NCBI RefSeq assembly: GCF_000283155.1
Contig: NW_004454266.1
Coordinates: forward strand, 2,832,935 to 2,896,934
Origin: Ceratotherium simum simum
Taxonomy: Eukaryota > Chordata > Mammalia > Perissodactyla > Rhinocerotidae
Reading direction: 5' to 3'
Length of the DNA stretch: 64,000 nt
Within the stretch, counting starts at the first letter, position 1; every line of letters starts with the position of its first letter. This document shows, one piece after another, positions 34,965-47,579 of this stretch. Both the position numbers and the translations under genes were made by a program. The notes beneath the pieces are model-generated. The model saw only the letters and a list, made by a program, of their open reading frames with translations, was not told the origin of the DNA and ran no database searches.

Positions 34965-35478
34965 AGGGTTGGCAAACTTTTTCTGTAAAAGGATAATAGT
35001 AAATATTTTAGACTTTGTGGACCATGAGGCAAAATTGAGGAGATTATGAATGTACTTCTACAACAAGACAAAAAACAAATTTCCACACAATTTTTATTGA
35101 TAAAATATAATTATCTTATTATTCAAAGTATAATAATTGAATGCAATTTTTTGTAATACAGGTCTTCTAAGGGGAAGGTAAAATTCTTTTTTGAGGAAAT
35201 AACGTTTTGCTTAATTGGGGTTCTGCCATTGTAGGGCAAAAGCAGCCACCGACAATATGTAAATGAATCAATATAGCTGTGTTCTAGTAAAACTTTATTT
35301 ACAAATTTGAACACTGAAATTTGAATTTCATGTAATTTTCACATATCACGAAATTCTATTATTATTTTGATTTTTTCCAATCATTTTAAAATATAAAAAC
35401 CATTCTTAACTCAAGCCATACAAAAACAGGCAGAGGGCCAATTTTGGTCTGTAGGCAGTAGTTTGCTGACCCCTGAAT
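34965..35478 (+). repeat. hAT/Charlie-type DNA transposon
   Basis: Begins 'caagggttggcaaactttttctgtaaaagg' and ends 'gtaggcagtagtttgctgacccctg', an inverted-repeat pair. The interior includes 'gtaaatattttagactttgtgg' and 'gctgtgttctagtaaaactttatttac'. Longer than the minimal family element because an unrelated AT-rich stretch sits inside. Same family as 19790-19995. Confidence 0.72.
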
Positions 35479-35789
35479 TAGTAGGAAAAGCAGTAGTGCA
35501 AAAGATGTGCTTATAGGAATAAAAATAAATGCCTACCATACTTTTTTGGGAAGAAGGAGATTTCATTTTCTTAATTTTATTTATAGATGAGCAAATATTC
35601 ATTAGTTAGAACATAGAAATATATTTGAAGATCTTTTAAGAAGATAGGTAAAGTTTTTCAAACAGCAATACACTCTAATCATTAAGAAAAGCAACAGATG
35701 TTGAAAGCTCAACTAAAATGAAATTGCTTTCACAGGTAATATTTTACTATCTTTCTCAAAATTGTTTTCCATAAATTTCCCCAAAATTT

Positions 35790-36400
35790 TTGTTTTAAAA
35801 ACTTTCAAACCTACAGGAAAGTGGAATAAACACCCATATATCCTTTACCTAGATTCACTAATTGATAAGATTTTTTTTCTTACTCAACTGAAAGAAAGCT
35901 GCAGACATTATCATGCTTCACTCCTAAATATTTCAGTTATTAATGCCTAAAAAGGACATTCTCCTTCATAACCACAATACCATTGTTACCCTAGAGAACT
36001 TTAATATTATTATTAAATATTAGGTGGTGTTATCTAATATGCAGGATATATTCAAAATTCCTCAATTTTTCCAACAATATCCTCAAAATGGGATTTTTAA
36101 AATCCAGAGTCCAGTCAAGGATCACACATTGCATTTTGTTGTCATTACTCTTTCATCTCTTTAATCTAGAACAGTTTCTCTGCCTATGCTCCCCTCTCCA
36201 CTTTTTTTTTTTAATTACTTAACACGGTTTTATAGAGTCCAGGGCTATTGTTCTGTAATATGTCCCACAACTGGAATGTATCTGATAATTTCCTCATGAT
36301 TGGATTCAAGGTATCCTGTTTTGCAGATCACATAAGTGATATACACTTCTTATGGTGTCTCATCAGGAAGCACAAAACATCTTTTTGTCACAATCTATAC
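35790..36400 (+). repeat. Old L1M-like fragment
   Basis: 'aaactttcaaacctacaggaaagtgg', 'tgcagacattatcatgcttcactcc', 'cacacattgcattttgttgtcattac' and 'tgtcccacaactggaatgtatctga' occur in the same order at 47.58-48.12 kb, showing a shared family. Likely L1M-type 3' sequence. Confidence 0.5.
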
Positions 36401-36629
36401 TGACTTTTAAGAAATTCCTAACAAGAAAATTATATGGCACTCTGAGGAAAGCTGGAATTAAATATCCCTCCAAATTACATCACACTGCCTTTACACATAT
36501 ATTTAGTGACCTTTACACACAAAACAAAATAAAGGCAATATTTTGCCTTATGTCAATTTGAGACATTCACTAATGAGAACCATTTTGAAGCACCTAAAAC
36601 AAAAACTAAAATAAAAAACGAAAACTCTG

Positions 36630-36831
36630 GGGGGGCGGCCCAGTGATATAGTGGTTAAATTCGTGCTCTCCACTTCAGCGGCCCAGGGTTTGCAGGTTCA
36701 GATCCCAGGTGCAGACCTATGTACCATTTATCAAGCCATGCTGTGGCAGGCATCCCACATATAAAGTAGAGGAAGATGGGCATGGATGTTAGCCCAGGGC
36801 CAATCTTCCTCAGCAAAAAAACCAAAAAAGC
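36630..36831 (+). repeat. ERE SINE
   Basis: Sense ERE starting gggggcggcccagtgatatagtgg. Exact 9-base target-site duplication aaaactctg (36621-36629 and 36832-36840). Confidence 0.9.
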
Positions 36832-36840
36832 AAAACTCTG

Positions 36841-38470
36841 ACATGAGGTAATGTTTATAGTGTAATGTTAAATAAAAAATACAGGATCAATATTGTATTT
36901 GTTAAGTAATTAAAACGGTGCAAAACGTGTTTGCATTTTGACAAAGACTAAAAAGCAACTTAGAGTGATGGTATTATGGGTAATACATATCTCCTTTTAA
37001 AAGATTTTTATCATTGATATTTGTAGATTTATTTTTATACTTTTTCTAAGAAGCCTGTGCTGATGAACTGATAATTATTTAAATGGTCTCCCAATGAACA
37101 TGAATCATTCAGATAAGCTTATTGACAAGGTGTTAATACTAGGAGTAGCCAAACTGTTTAAGACTGTGTGCCCCACTAGGCGCAGTTCAGGTGGTTATAG
37201 CAGCTCCATGACATCACGTGTGGTCCAGGCTCCTTCTGTCTTTCTACTTCAACTCTCTCCAACAACTTTCCGCTTCCAGGAAATAGCTTTCGTTTTCATG
37301 TTTACCTTATCATGATGAGATGGCTAGTCCAGCAGTGGACTCCCTCTCTGAATTCCAAGAAGAAAGAAGGTTGAAGGGTGAAAGTTATGGGCTGGCTGAG
37401 TCATTCCTTTTTTTTGTCAGAAAAAAATATATATAGTTTTCCTGAAAACTCTAGTCAGTGACTTCTCCTTTCATCTCATTGCCTAGAACTGGGTCAAAAG
37501 GCTCCCTCTATCTGCAAGAGAGTCTGGAGAGGTCAATTTTTTTTAAGTGGGCACATTGCTATGTGGAAAAAAAAATATCAAGGTTCTTTTAATATGACAG
37601 AACGGGAAACTGGATATTTTGTAGTCAATTGCAGTGTCCTTCACAGGAGTCGAGTTTTGAAGTACTGCCTGTATTGTCACTTTACAGAAGTTATCTCAGT
37701 TAATCTTCACAACTCTAAGAGATGCTCGAGCTTTATCATAATTCCACAATCCAGAAAAATACACCATTCAACATCTTTTACCTAGCCTACCTCCAAATGT
37801 CAATATCTTGCTAGAAAATTCTTGCTAGAAAAATCCACCCACTCTCAAAATTCATACAAAACTACAAGTCTCCACCTGTTTCTAGGAGAATTAGAGATGG
37901 GTTTGCCCCATTTTGTCCTTAACCCTGTCTCCTGGGATTCCTTAACAGCTATCTCTGAGGTGATTTATACTGTAAAATCAGCCTGTTTTAGAGTGGAAAG
38001 ACCAGGGTGGTATTCTCCAGAATGGCTCTGGTTCCAGGATAAAAACTGGAAAACTGATTCTTTCCTTTAATTTCCTTTCCTGTCAAGTGTCATCGAAGAA
38101 GCAGGAAGTGCGAGGCCCACTCAGTCCTGTTACGCTGGTGGCTCTGGGTTTCCCTAATGCCGGGTGGCGTTGGAAGAGGGAGAAGGACTGGACTCTCAGC
38201 AAAGGAAACAGACCCTTGAGGGAACCCTGCAATCTGATGGTCTGCCGAGCTTCGAGGTTGAGATGCCCCTCCACAAAGCCCCTCTCCAGAGTTCCTCCCT
38301 ATGATGTGGCTGCCTAGAGTACAGGGCCTCAGCTTCCCTTGAGAGGTGGGTCCTCTCTGCCCCTACCTCCTCTTCGCACCTGGGCCACCAAGGACCAACA
38401 CCATTGTCCGCTTCCATGAACTTCCTTGGCCCATTTCCAGGTTTCTCTAGGAATGTTGAAGAACTCTAGA
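36841..38470. other. Intergenic, nothing recognised
   Basis: Single-copy-looking sequence with short open frames on both strands. A moderately GC-rich patch lies at 38100-38420, without the density of a CpG island. No gene assigned. Confidence 0.35.
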
Positions 38471-38812
38471 ACAGTGCTTTCCAACAGAAATAGAATACCA
38501 GCCACAAATGCGACCTCATTTGTAATTTCACATTTTCCAGTAGCCATATTGAAAAAGGTAAAAAGAAACCGATAAAACTAATGAAAAAAATATATTTCAT
38601 TTGAACCAATAGATGAAAATATTATCGTTTCAACATGTAATCAATATAAAACACTATGAAGATATTTTACAGTCTTTTTTTTTAAATACTGTCTACAAAA
38701 TCCAGTTTGTGTTTTGCACTTACAGCACATCTCAGTTCAGAGGAGCCATATTTCAACTGCTCAATAGTCATATGCCTCTAATGGCTACTGTATTGGGAAG
38801 TACAGCTCTGAA
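38471..38812 (+). repeat. hAT-type MER DNA transposon
   Basis: Starts 'acagtgctttccaacagaaataga' and ends 'ctactgtattgggaagtacagctctg', diverged terminal inverted repeats. The interior has 'ccagtagccatattgaaaaaggtaaaaagaaac' and 'cacttacagcacatctcagttc', the body of a common mammalian MER element. Family name not given. Confidence 0.7.
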
Positions 38813-38869
38813 GTTGCCTTGTTCATCTCCCACCACCACCACCAGCTGCTTGCTGTCCTCCATCCAAAT

Positions 38870-39235
38870 CTGAGTGTGCTCTTTGTGGCAGGCACAATTA
38901 TAGGCACTATAGATACAGTGGTGAACAAAATAAAAACCCCTGCCCTCATAATCAAAATAATTAAAACACAGATGTAAGATAGTGGTAAATGCTAATGGGA
39001 AAAAATTTTTGAAAAGGGAAAAGAAATATGAATTACATATATGTGTGGAGTGGCAGGTAATGGTAAAAACTTCAGGTGGAGTGGACAGGGAAGACCTTAC
39101 TGAGAAGGTGACCTTTGAATCAGAATCTAAAGGAAATGAGGGATCTAGCCTTGCTGATATAGAGGGGAAGGCCATTCCAGTAAAGAGAACACAAGTGCAA
39201 AGGTCTTAATCCAGCAGAATATTCAGCAGGGAGAT
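38870..39235 (+). repeat. Ancient L2-like repeat
   Basis: 'gcaggcacaattataggcactatagatacagtggtgaacaaaa', 'gaaggtgacctttgaatcagaatc' and 'aaggccattccagtaaagagaac' follow the same order as the copies at 16.7 and 20.3 kb. Confidence 0.5.
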
Positions 39236-40930
39236 CTGTTTCAAACAAATATCACAAATTTAAATAAAGATAGGATTAGTAACAATGTTTTGTCTAGCCT
39301 TATTGGAGCCTGAGGCAACAGGAAAAATCAGTAATAATGATCTTTACTTTATTTATAATTTTGATATTGATTCATTGTGGATTTATTGCATTAATTTGGA
39401 TTTATTAAAATATTGCATTAAAAATTATTTATCTTGATTAATAAGTTGTTTGGCATCCCCTTAAATTTTATACCTAAGGCAGGTTCCTCACTCTTCTTAG
39501 TTCTGGACCTGCCTGTTTCCTAGAGTGGAATGAATAAGGGAAGAGAACAGTACGCAGATGAAGCCAGGGTGATTTTCCCACCTGAGAGAAACACCATGAG
39601 AAAATAGTGGTCCCTCGTGTGTCATCCCCCTACTCCCTAGCCGACACTCACCCTCCCAGCTGCAATGGATGCAGCAGACCCAGGGCAAGATGCCAGTCTA
39701 CACACGTTGAAACACAACTTATTTCACACACCTTAAATCCTCTCCCAACTCACCCAGAATTTAGTAGAGTTGTTTAAAGCTAGCGTAGATGCCTGTGTTT
39801 GGTGGGGTACAGGAAAGGGAGAGGAGAACAGTCTCAGTGTAGAGTTCCTGAACCAGGAGAAGCAGGTGGGTGGGCAACAGCTGAGAATAGCTGTAAGTGA
39901 GGTGGGAGAGAGGAAGCTCCCGTTCACAGATGGGAGCCCATGTCAATCATATATTTCTTGTCCAGTGTGTATCAGGTTGAGGCATGACATTAGAATTAAC
40001 AAATTGAGGAAAGGCGTATATGAGGATCTAATACAGAAAAAAGAAAGTAAAGCTGATGAGCCTTGTCACTCACTTTTATCACGTGAACAGGTCACTCTTT
40101 TTAAACAGTAGATATTACTAGGACCGTTCATAAGCTTCAGGGCTTCCACCAGAATCTCGGAGTTACTGGTACTGTAGTAACTCTGGTTGGTAACTTTGGT
40201 TGAAAAACAGCAAACTTATTCAGGAATGTCATGAACTCTACTACATAAAATTCCTTCCTTTTTTAAATAGTCTAATTTATGATTTGGATATTAGGTAAAA
40301 ATAACTAAAATTTGTAGAGTGCTCTGATTTAAATTTTACAAAGTGTTTTTCACAAACGTTTTCTCATTGGATATGACCAAGATCGCCTAAATGTATGTTG
40401 GGAAGAAGAGACAAATGCTTGTATTATGACTCTACCACCTATGTTCTCTTACCACCACCACTCTGATAAAGATAGATTTAACGAGACTAACTGAAGTACA
40501 GCAGTTTGCATTCAAAATCTTCTCTGCACATTACCATTTTGTAGTGTTACTTTCTGTATTTTTAGGTGTTGCCTTTTATTTTCACCCTGATAAATTTCTA
40601 GGCATCACGAGCTCAAGGACTACAGTTTCCATTTCTTTTGTGATTTCTCCCCAACTCTACTTTGTATTTAGTGTGAAATAAAATAAACAAACATAGATGA
40701 ATGGATTATGTGTGAATTAATTAGGGACCCTCTCGCTGTGGAAACAAGACTATTACTTAAACATGCAATTTTCAGAGGAGAAAGTGGTAATGCAAGTTAG
40801 GGATTGGGTGTCAAGAGACATGAAGTTAGACTCCTAGCAATGCCACTTACCTGTCTTGTAAAGACCAAAGGAGATAAATATAAAAGTGCTTAATGAACTC
40901 AATGCTGTATCAACACAGAGCCAGGACTAG
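39236..40930. other. Intergenic, mostly unassigned
   Basis: 39270-39500 has repeat-like text ('tggagcctgaggcaacagg') of unknown family. The remainder is AT-rich. The 113-codon plus-strand open frame at 39770-40111 shows no recognisable domain. Confidence 0.35.
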
Positions 40931-40934
40931 CATT

Positions 40935-41018
40935 GAGGCAAGAGAGGCACTGAAGGTACAAAATTTAAGGACACATCCACTCACTTAAATTTTGTGACCT
41001 AAGTGCCTGTTTTGCCTC
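40935..41018. repeat. Imperfect inverted repeat (hairpin), 35-bp arms
   Basis: Left arm 40935-40969 (gaggcaagagaggcact...aaatttaag) and right arm 40984-41018 (cttaaatttt...tgcctc) are reverse complements at 29 of 35 positions, separated by a 14-base loop. The structure is compatible with a short palindromic DNA-transposon relic or a precursor-like hairpin if transcribed. Confidence 0.6.
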
Positions 41019-41870
41019 ATCCTGCTCCCAGCACTATAAACATTAAGTATAGACAAAGATCATGCTATGTTTTTTCACGCAACATATAACGAAAATTCTA
41101 TGAATGTATTGTCCATACAGAATATACATAATTAGAAAAAAAATGCTGTGTAATTTTGGAACAATATACAGCTCATGTTATAACAGTTTGGTGAGAATCT
41201 ATATGGTTGATTCCCTTGATACAAACGAGGTCAAAATGCCTGAAGAAATAGGCATTTTTAAGGTTTCTGTGGAGACTGGAGAATTGTTTCCTTTCTGTTG
41301 TTCTGAATATCATTATATACTAATGCCCAGAAGGGTCAGACTCCCTCTAATATTTGTAACAACATCTCAACTGCTACTTGGACAATTAGTTTGATCTTAC
41401 TATTACCATTATGGTGTGTCAGGATTAACCTCTATGCGTTTAAGCAATAAACAAGAAGAAATGTACCACTTGAGGGACTTTTAGAGACCTCAAAGTATAA
41501 TCAAAGATCCCTATTTATAGTTTTCAATGAAGAATTTCATAAATTATAAATAGGAGAAAATATGGATGGAAAAAAAGATGAGAAGCTTTGGGAAAACGCA
41601 GAAGATTTTACATCTGTAATCAATATTTGGGAGTTAAGCACCAACAGTGAACAGTTTGCTCACTAGCAGGTTTAAGTATGGGATAAAATAGGTTTTCTAG
41701 AAACTTTGATTCCCAGAAAACTGCCTCAGTGGTATGGAATTTAACTCTCCTCTTAAGGAGTAGGTTATACTGGGCATATTTGGGAGCCTCTGATATTTGC
41801 TCATCTGGTGTTTATTTTTAGCATTTTGACACCTAAGTTTTGACAGAAGACATCCAAAACAGAGTGTCCT
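41019..41870. other. Intergenic, nothing recognised
   Basis: AT-rich sequence preceding (in minus-strand terms, downstream of) the zinc-finger relic. It may contain decayed 3' flank of that relic but nothing identifiable. Confidence 0.3.
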
Positions 41871-41889
41871 CCATCAATTCTTTTCTAGT

Positions 41890-42215
41890 GAGCCAGGCTT
41901 GACCTCCTATTGAAGGCCTTTCTCTAGTCTTTTGCACTGATAAGTTTTCTCTCCACTGTGGCGTCCCTGATGTTGAGCAAAGCTGGCAATGCCACTGAAA
42001 GTATGCCCACACTGATCACATTTACAAGGCCTAACTCCAGCATGGATTTTCTGATGATGACAGAGGCCCAATCATGGAGGGAAAGCTTTTCTATAGACTC
42101 CATTTTTAAGAAGCTTCTCTCTCATGTGGACTCTCGGGTGCTGAATGAGGTTTGCGTCCTGAGTGAAGCTTTTCCCACATTCATCACATTTATGTCATTT
42201 TTCTCCTGTAGGAGT
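41890..42215 (-). pseudogene. Decayed C2H2 zinc-finger exon (ZSCAN/ZNF relic)
   Basis: Read on the minus strand, finger motifs appear: [19 protein letters not shown], then a disrupted unit, then [20 protein letters not shown], then SGEKTYQCK. Stops interrupt the frame (before HKCDEC, after RKAFPP, and after EKGLQ) and one finger has lost its Cys pair. The finger-linker word HSGEKTY survives. The plus-strand open frame over it is only its antisense. It pairs with the SCAN remnant 1.7 kb upstream on the same strand. Not functional; closest parent unknown. Confidence 0.8.
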
Positions 42216-42239
42216 TATCTGATATTCTAATATGATCTC

Positions 42240-43827
42240 AAGTGCACTGCTTTTTCACACTCAGGATCCTGGTGAATGCTCCAACTTAGTGTACCACATC
42301 CCTCCCCATATAACTCTATTTTTTCTAACGTCCTTCTTTGGAGCTGCTGTCCTTTTATCAGCCCTGACCTTTCCATCTGAAACAATAATGCAGCGAAAAG
42401 AATGGGCCTTTTATAAGAGAGAAAAATCTTCCAAATGAAATGCAAGAGTCTGAAGTTTGTGTATATCTGAAAAGTATATGAGGAAGGCATAATATGAGGA
42501 GGGCATTAGAAAGGTGAAATCTATGTTGCCAGGGGCCAAAAGAGGAAACAGTAGCCAGAAACTCAGAGAACATGTATGCAGGATGAGGAAGAAAAAGTTC
42601 AGAGAGTGGGCGTCAGTCAGTAAAAAGAATGAAGATGGGCTAGGGACATATCCAGAATGGTACAGTATGGTTATGGATGTGTCCAGACTTAACTGTGCAG
42701 GGGAATTAGGCAACAGTCAGCATGGTATCTAAGGTGGATGCGGGATTACATGGCCTTTTCACTTTCTGTGTTATGTACCTTTGAACTGTGAATGTTCTTA
42801 TCCTGCAGAGGTGATACAGACCCCCACCTCCCAATTACTAGGAATAATGTCATGCACACACACAAGTATGTATGAAAAATTTGTTACTCACATCATGAAA
42901 TTTTGTGGGGATAGCAGGGCAGCACCCAAGCTGGTCCAGAATAGCTTGAGTAGCTTAAGAGGGAGTGAGAGCTAGTGGTCCTGGTTTTCACTGTGGTTAG
43001 GTGATGGGTCCAGGGAATAGTTCTACTGTGCAGCTAGACCAGGGCTTGCATGGCTTAAACTTCCTTAAGGTGCCAAGTGAGGAAGCACAGGGCTTTCTCA
43101 TGAGCTTGCCCAGATGTGCGGCAGAAGGGAAGGAGAAGATGGAGGTTGAAAGTTGTCAAGGATGGAGCATCAAAAATGGAGTCAAGATTTTTTAAAATTA
43201 CAGCTGTTTAAAGAGGATCCATTCAAGAGATATTTTTACCATGTGATTCTATTCTGTATGTCCTTATAAACTAAAGAGTAGTTACAAATTTAAGCAGTCT
43301 ATCAGGTTTTTTTTAAACAAATATGTATAACCAGAAAAAAAAGTGTTAAAAGAATAAAAATTCATACCTGTCTATTTGCCTACCTGAAGCTGTCTCACAT
43401 CTGTAGAGTGGCTCAACTCCAAATGAGATCAGCTGAGTCTTTCTAGAAGACGTGAGCTCCCAGAGGCAGCCTGTCCCCTCACTAGCCTCTTAAAGGCTTA
43501 TAGATCTAGAGGTGAAATTTCAGGGATTTCTGAACTGTTTGGAGGCAACAGTTCAAAACTGTTTCTTGCCCTTCCTGCCCAAGAGGATCAGCTGTGACCT
43601 AAGAGTTACTAAGAACATTTAGACTCAAAAGGCCATCACTGTGGTAATGGTAAATTTTAATACACTGAGAACCCATAGTGTCCATCATATTTCAAAAGGA
43701 TCTGAGAACTAAACAAGTTTAAGAATCACTGCTCTAGGAGTGGTGGAATGACAAGATGGAAAGAAAGAATCAGGTCTGGTGGAGCCTAGTAAGAAAAAAC
43801 CCTGACCCACTCACTTTCATTTTGTGT

Positions 43828-43828
<1 letters not shown>
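42240..43828. other. Intron-like gap of the ZSCAN relic, unassigned
   Basis: Sequence between the finger debris and the SCAN debris. A possible degraded linker exon ending in a GT donor lies near 43388-43480 on the minus strand (multiple stops), but the match is too weak to call. Confidence 0.3.

Positions 43829-43866
<38 letters not shown>
43829..43866. repeat. (AC)n microsatellite
   Basis: About 19 uninterrupted AC units, the longest dinucleotide run in the window, next to the decayed SCAN exon. Likely polymorphic. Confidence 0.9.
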
Positions 43867-43870
<4 letters not shown>

Positions 43871-43899
43871 AGTCCTACATCAGTCTTCTAATTTGCTAT

Positions 43900-44010
43900 C
43901 CTGGCTCATTGAGTTCTCTCTCCAGATCGCCCAGCACAGTCACTACCTCCTCTCCACGTTCTGGATGATGTCCTCACACTCAGACCAGTTGCTGGTTATC
44001 CTGCCCTTGA
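43900..44010 (-). pseudogene. Decayed SCAN-domain exon (3' part)
   Basis: On the minus strand one frame reads HHPERGEEVVTVLGDLEREL, then NEP, the C-terminal helix and tail of a SCAN domain. Upstream codons of the same frame contain stops and the earlier helices are lost or scrambled. In intact SCAN proteins here the equivalent is [17 protein letters not shown] or [15 protein letters not shown]. Its strand and spacing relative to the finger debris indicate a broken ZSCAN gene, not a processed copy. Confidence 0.75.
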
Positions 44011-44780
44011 ATGGTTGACAAGGTGATACCCAATGCAGCAGAGGACAGTGCTTCAGGGGTACTTTTAAGGTATAGAAATAATTGTTTAACACAAAGGAAT
44101 TAATATCAGATGAGCCAGATGAAGGCTGTAACCAGGAGATTCTCTGAAGCTCATATATCAAGAAGTTAACTCAGAACTCACCCCACAATTCTGGAAGTTC
44201 TAGATATCTTCTACATGCTATTCACCCTTAGAAACCTTTCTTTAACTCAGTCATAGATAAAATGCAGGTATCTAGGGCAATGTTTCCAGGCTTGCCTCTA
44301 CTCCCTTGGGGCAAGGTGGGGAAATGCAGAGAGAAGGAATATACTAGGTTTCTCTTGGAGGTCACATTAAAGGCTGGTTTTTATCACAGGTCATGATGTA
44401 GCCCTTCACAGTGGCAATACTTATCTAACTGCTTGGTGTCATTTACCTCTTTCCAACTTCCTCAAATTCCATTATTTGCTTTCCTGAATCTGTTTCCTTG
44501 GGTATGACTGAAATTCCGGTCTTATTCATGGGACTATAAACTCCCCAAGCCAGGAAAGTCACCCTTGTTACCTATACAATGGCTGATGAATAGTATAGGT
44601 GAGGGGCACTGTTCATGAGAAACAATATGAGTGGGTAAAAATGTAACTGGATAATTGAAGCTGTGGATAACAAAGCTTCTAGTGCTAACCTTGCTACTAA
44701 TTAGATGGGGAACTTGAGCAGTCCCTATATTTCTCTGTGCTTCAGCAGAGAAGTGAGTTTTTTAGTTTTTAGGGGTATTT
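44011..44780. other. Intergenic, nothing recognised
   Basis: Holds the upstream side of the ZSCAN relic; no further exon can be recognised. Low complexity absent. Confidence 0.3.
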
Positions 44781-44791
44781 AAAAGTGATCA

Positions 44792-45044
44792 TGAGGGGGC
44801 TGGCGTGGTGGCATAGCAGTTATGTGCTTGCGCTCTGCTTCGGTGGCCCAGGGTTCACGGGTTCGGATCCCAGGAGCACACCGACAAGGTACTGCTTGTC
44901 AAGCCATGCTGTGGCAGCATCCCATATAAAGTAGAGGGAGATGGGCACGGATGTTAGCCCAGGGCCAATCTTCCTCCAGCAAAAAGAGGAAAATTGGCAT
45001 CAGATGTTAGCTCAGAGCTAATCTTCCTCACAAAAAAAGAAAAA
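44792..45044 (+). repeat. ERE SINE
   Basis: Sense ERE starting gaggGGGCTGGCGTGGTGG. Tail unit 'gatgttag(c)ccagggccaatcttcctc' then 'cagatgttagctcagagctaatcttcctc'. Target-site duplication aaaagtgatca (44781-44791 and 45045-45055). Confidence 0.9.
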
Positions 45045-45055
45045 AAAAGTGATCA

Positions 45056-46360
45056 GGGGGAGGAGTTCACAACTAAAATATTTTTAAAGGGTCTACAAAT
45101 TAGCCATAATATCATGTCTTTAATTTTGTCTGGCAGCAAGGTGATTGCTCCTTAACAGGTAAAAGCAGTGCAGGAGTTTAAATATGTCTTTAGTGAGTAC
45201 TGGCCTACTGTACCAATATATGTATATATCTTGAAGGAATTGGAATTATTAAAAAATAGTTATGCATGTAAAGCTTTATCACCATAATAGTGAAAAGGAA
45301 TATATGAGTCTAAGGAAAATTCATAAGTAATGCTCCAAATCATGAGATATATGAATATGCATAATCAGAGTCATGGACCCAAGAACAAACAAGACCAAAA
45401 GGGGCATTGACAAGGGTTTTGGGGTATATTTTCTCAGATTTTTTGGGTCTAGGATTTGATTTGACTCTATTAACAAGGTAATTAACTTAACCTGTTACTG
45501 TTTCATGGAATCTGGCATAAAATATGAGTTTCCTGGGTCAGAAACAAAGGACTTTATATGATTCCAAGGAGGCCCTATGCCTTCACACTGCCTTCAGACT
45601 TTCATTGCCTTTCTCCAATGCATCAATGTTCCCCCTAAATAGCCATACTATTTCAAAGTCATTGTTATTCTTTCCCAATTCTCGAAAACCTTATTAGGAG
45701 AGACAGTTCTCCTTGGGCCTTTTGTGCTCTGACATATCTTGTTGCATGTGTCAAGGATACAAGGTCCTGACCACTTTTTTTTGCCAGCCCATTTGTCATA
45801 GATAGCAAGCCTAATGTTTATTAGTCATAGATAGCAAGCAGCATGAGCATCACCATATTTGCACCCATTGCCCTTGCCCCCAAGTCCCAAGCAGGTGACA
45901 TGATGGGCCCAGATGGATGCTATACACAGAGTGTGTCTGCATTGCATCCAGGGAAGCCTGAATTTAACAAATCTGCAGCTTTCATAACAAGCAGTTAAGT
46001 AAGCCTGCTCATTGTTCACGGGGATATGTTATCTCATCTTTCAAGATTACCAGCTGCATAAACAATCCTGAGGAATGGGCTGGTAAAAAAATGATCAGGG
46101 TCTTGTATCCTGATTTTATTTTATTCTTTTATTTTAATCATTGTGCTCATAACTGTCTATTGAAATTTGTCTATTTATTCTGCTCATAGTTTATCTTTTT
46201 GTCAATCCCCATTGGAATATAAACTCCATGAGGGTAGAGATCTTTGTTTTTGTCACTGTTGTATCCTGGACACCTAAAACAGTGTCTGGCTCAGAACAGT
46301 GATTCAATTCACATTCTTGTTCATGTACAAGAGCTCCTATAAGTTAAATAATTTAAAGCT
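45056..46360. other. Intergenic, mostly unassigned, short L2 end
   Basis: An L2 3' end lies at about 46205-46310 ('ggaatataaactccatgagggtagagatc...ggacacctaaaacagtgtctggc'). A 'catagatagcaagc' word is tandemly duplicated near 45797-45840. No gene. Confidence 0.4.
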
Positions 46361-46369
46361 GTTGAGTGC

Positions 46370-47300
46370 ATATGTATATTATTTTCAACTTTAGTATATA
46401 TTTTGAAATTGCTTTTTAAGATGAGTGTACCTGTTTACACATTCATGAGCTGTGCCTGAGAGTTCACAATTTTTCACATTCTTACCAGCAAATACTATTG
46501 AAACACTGTAACATTTTGCTGGGTATGGGTATGAAATGACTTAAAATTTGCCTTTTCCTAATTATTAATGAGGTTAAGGATATTTGCTTATATTTATTGG
46601 CCATTCCAGATTCCTCATCTATGGATTCCCTGTGCATATTCCTTGTCAATTTTTCTGTTTGATTATTGACTTTTTCTTGTTATTTGTAGAAGTTCATTGT
46701 ATATTCTGGGTATTGATCCTTGTTGATCATATGAGTTGTAAACATCTTCTGTCAGTCTTTTGTTTGTAATTTCAACATGTTTCTAGTATCTTTGGATGTA
46801 GTTTTAAACTTTAATGATGTCAAATTTACTAATTTTTTCCTACACATTTTGTGCAGGTTGTGTATTTTAAAAGAAATCTGCTTTACTCAAGAGCATAAAG
46901 AAATGCTCTTGATTTTCTGCTAAAAATGTGAAAGTTTTGCTTTTGACTTTTAAGTCTTTAAACTACTGGAATTAATTTTGTTCATGTATAAACCAAATTT
47001 TATTTTTTTTCCATTTGGATATCAAAATATTACAGCACCATTTATCAAGTGTATACCTACCTACCTACATACACCTTTACATGTACATACCTACATTTAT
47101 ATTTATTTTTATAAGTAACTGTAGATACGGGGACATCAAGTTCACACTGACACCTTCAATTCCAATCCAACACTACAGGATTCATTTTGGCCTTTCTCTT
47201 TTCCATGTTTGTAACTCCTTTTCTGACATGAAAAACCTGGCTCATAATATCTTAAGTATATTTACTTATTTTATTAATCTTTCCTGACTGTAATCAATCT
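46370..47300 (-). repeat. Old L1 fragment, antisense
   Basis: 'acacattcatgagctgtgcctgagag', 'cattttgctgggtatgggtatg', 'gttcattgtatattctgggtattgatcctt' and 'ggaattaattttgttcatgtataaacc' are reverse-complement L1 ORF2/3' blocks. Short CTAC repeat at about 47055-47075. Confidence 0.6.
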
Positions 47301-47579
47301 CCCCACATCTTCTCGCTCTTCTCAGTTGGGCTCAGACCTCAAATATTATGGTAGGTGAAACTTGTATGGGGTCTGTGGAATAGATGGTAGTAATGTTTCA
47401 GTGTCAATTTTCCTGCCACAGCTCCCTCCCCTCACTGGTGTGAACACTCTTTTCACGCCACTTGGGCTCCAAACTCACTCTGGGCTGGGCTGCCGCCTCC
47501 TTCCACTTCCTTTGGCCCCACCTAAAGGCTTTTGGACTGAATTACTCAAGAAGGAAGGTATGATTTTGTTTAATTTAAA

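Noticed and set aside
41958..42230. 90-codon plus-strand frame
   Set aside because: It is the antisense of decayed zinc-finger sequence, not a gene.
43829..43866. Possible CRISPR-like or tandem gene repeat
   Set aside because: It is a simple AC microsatellite; no spaced direct repeats occur anywhere in the window.
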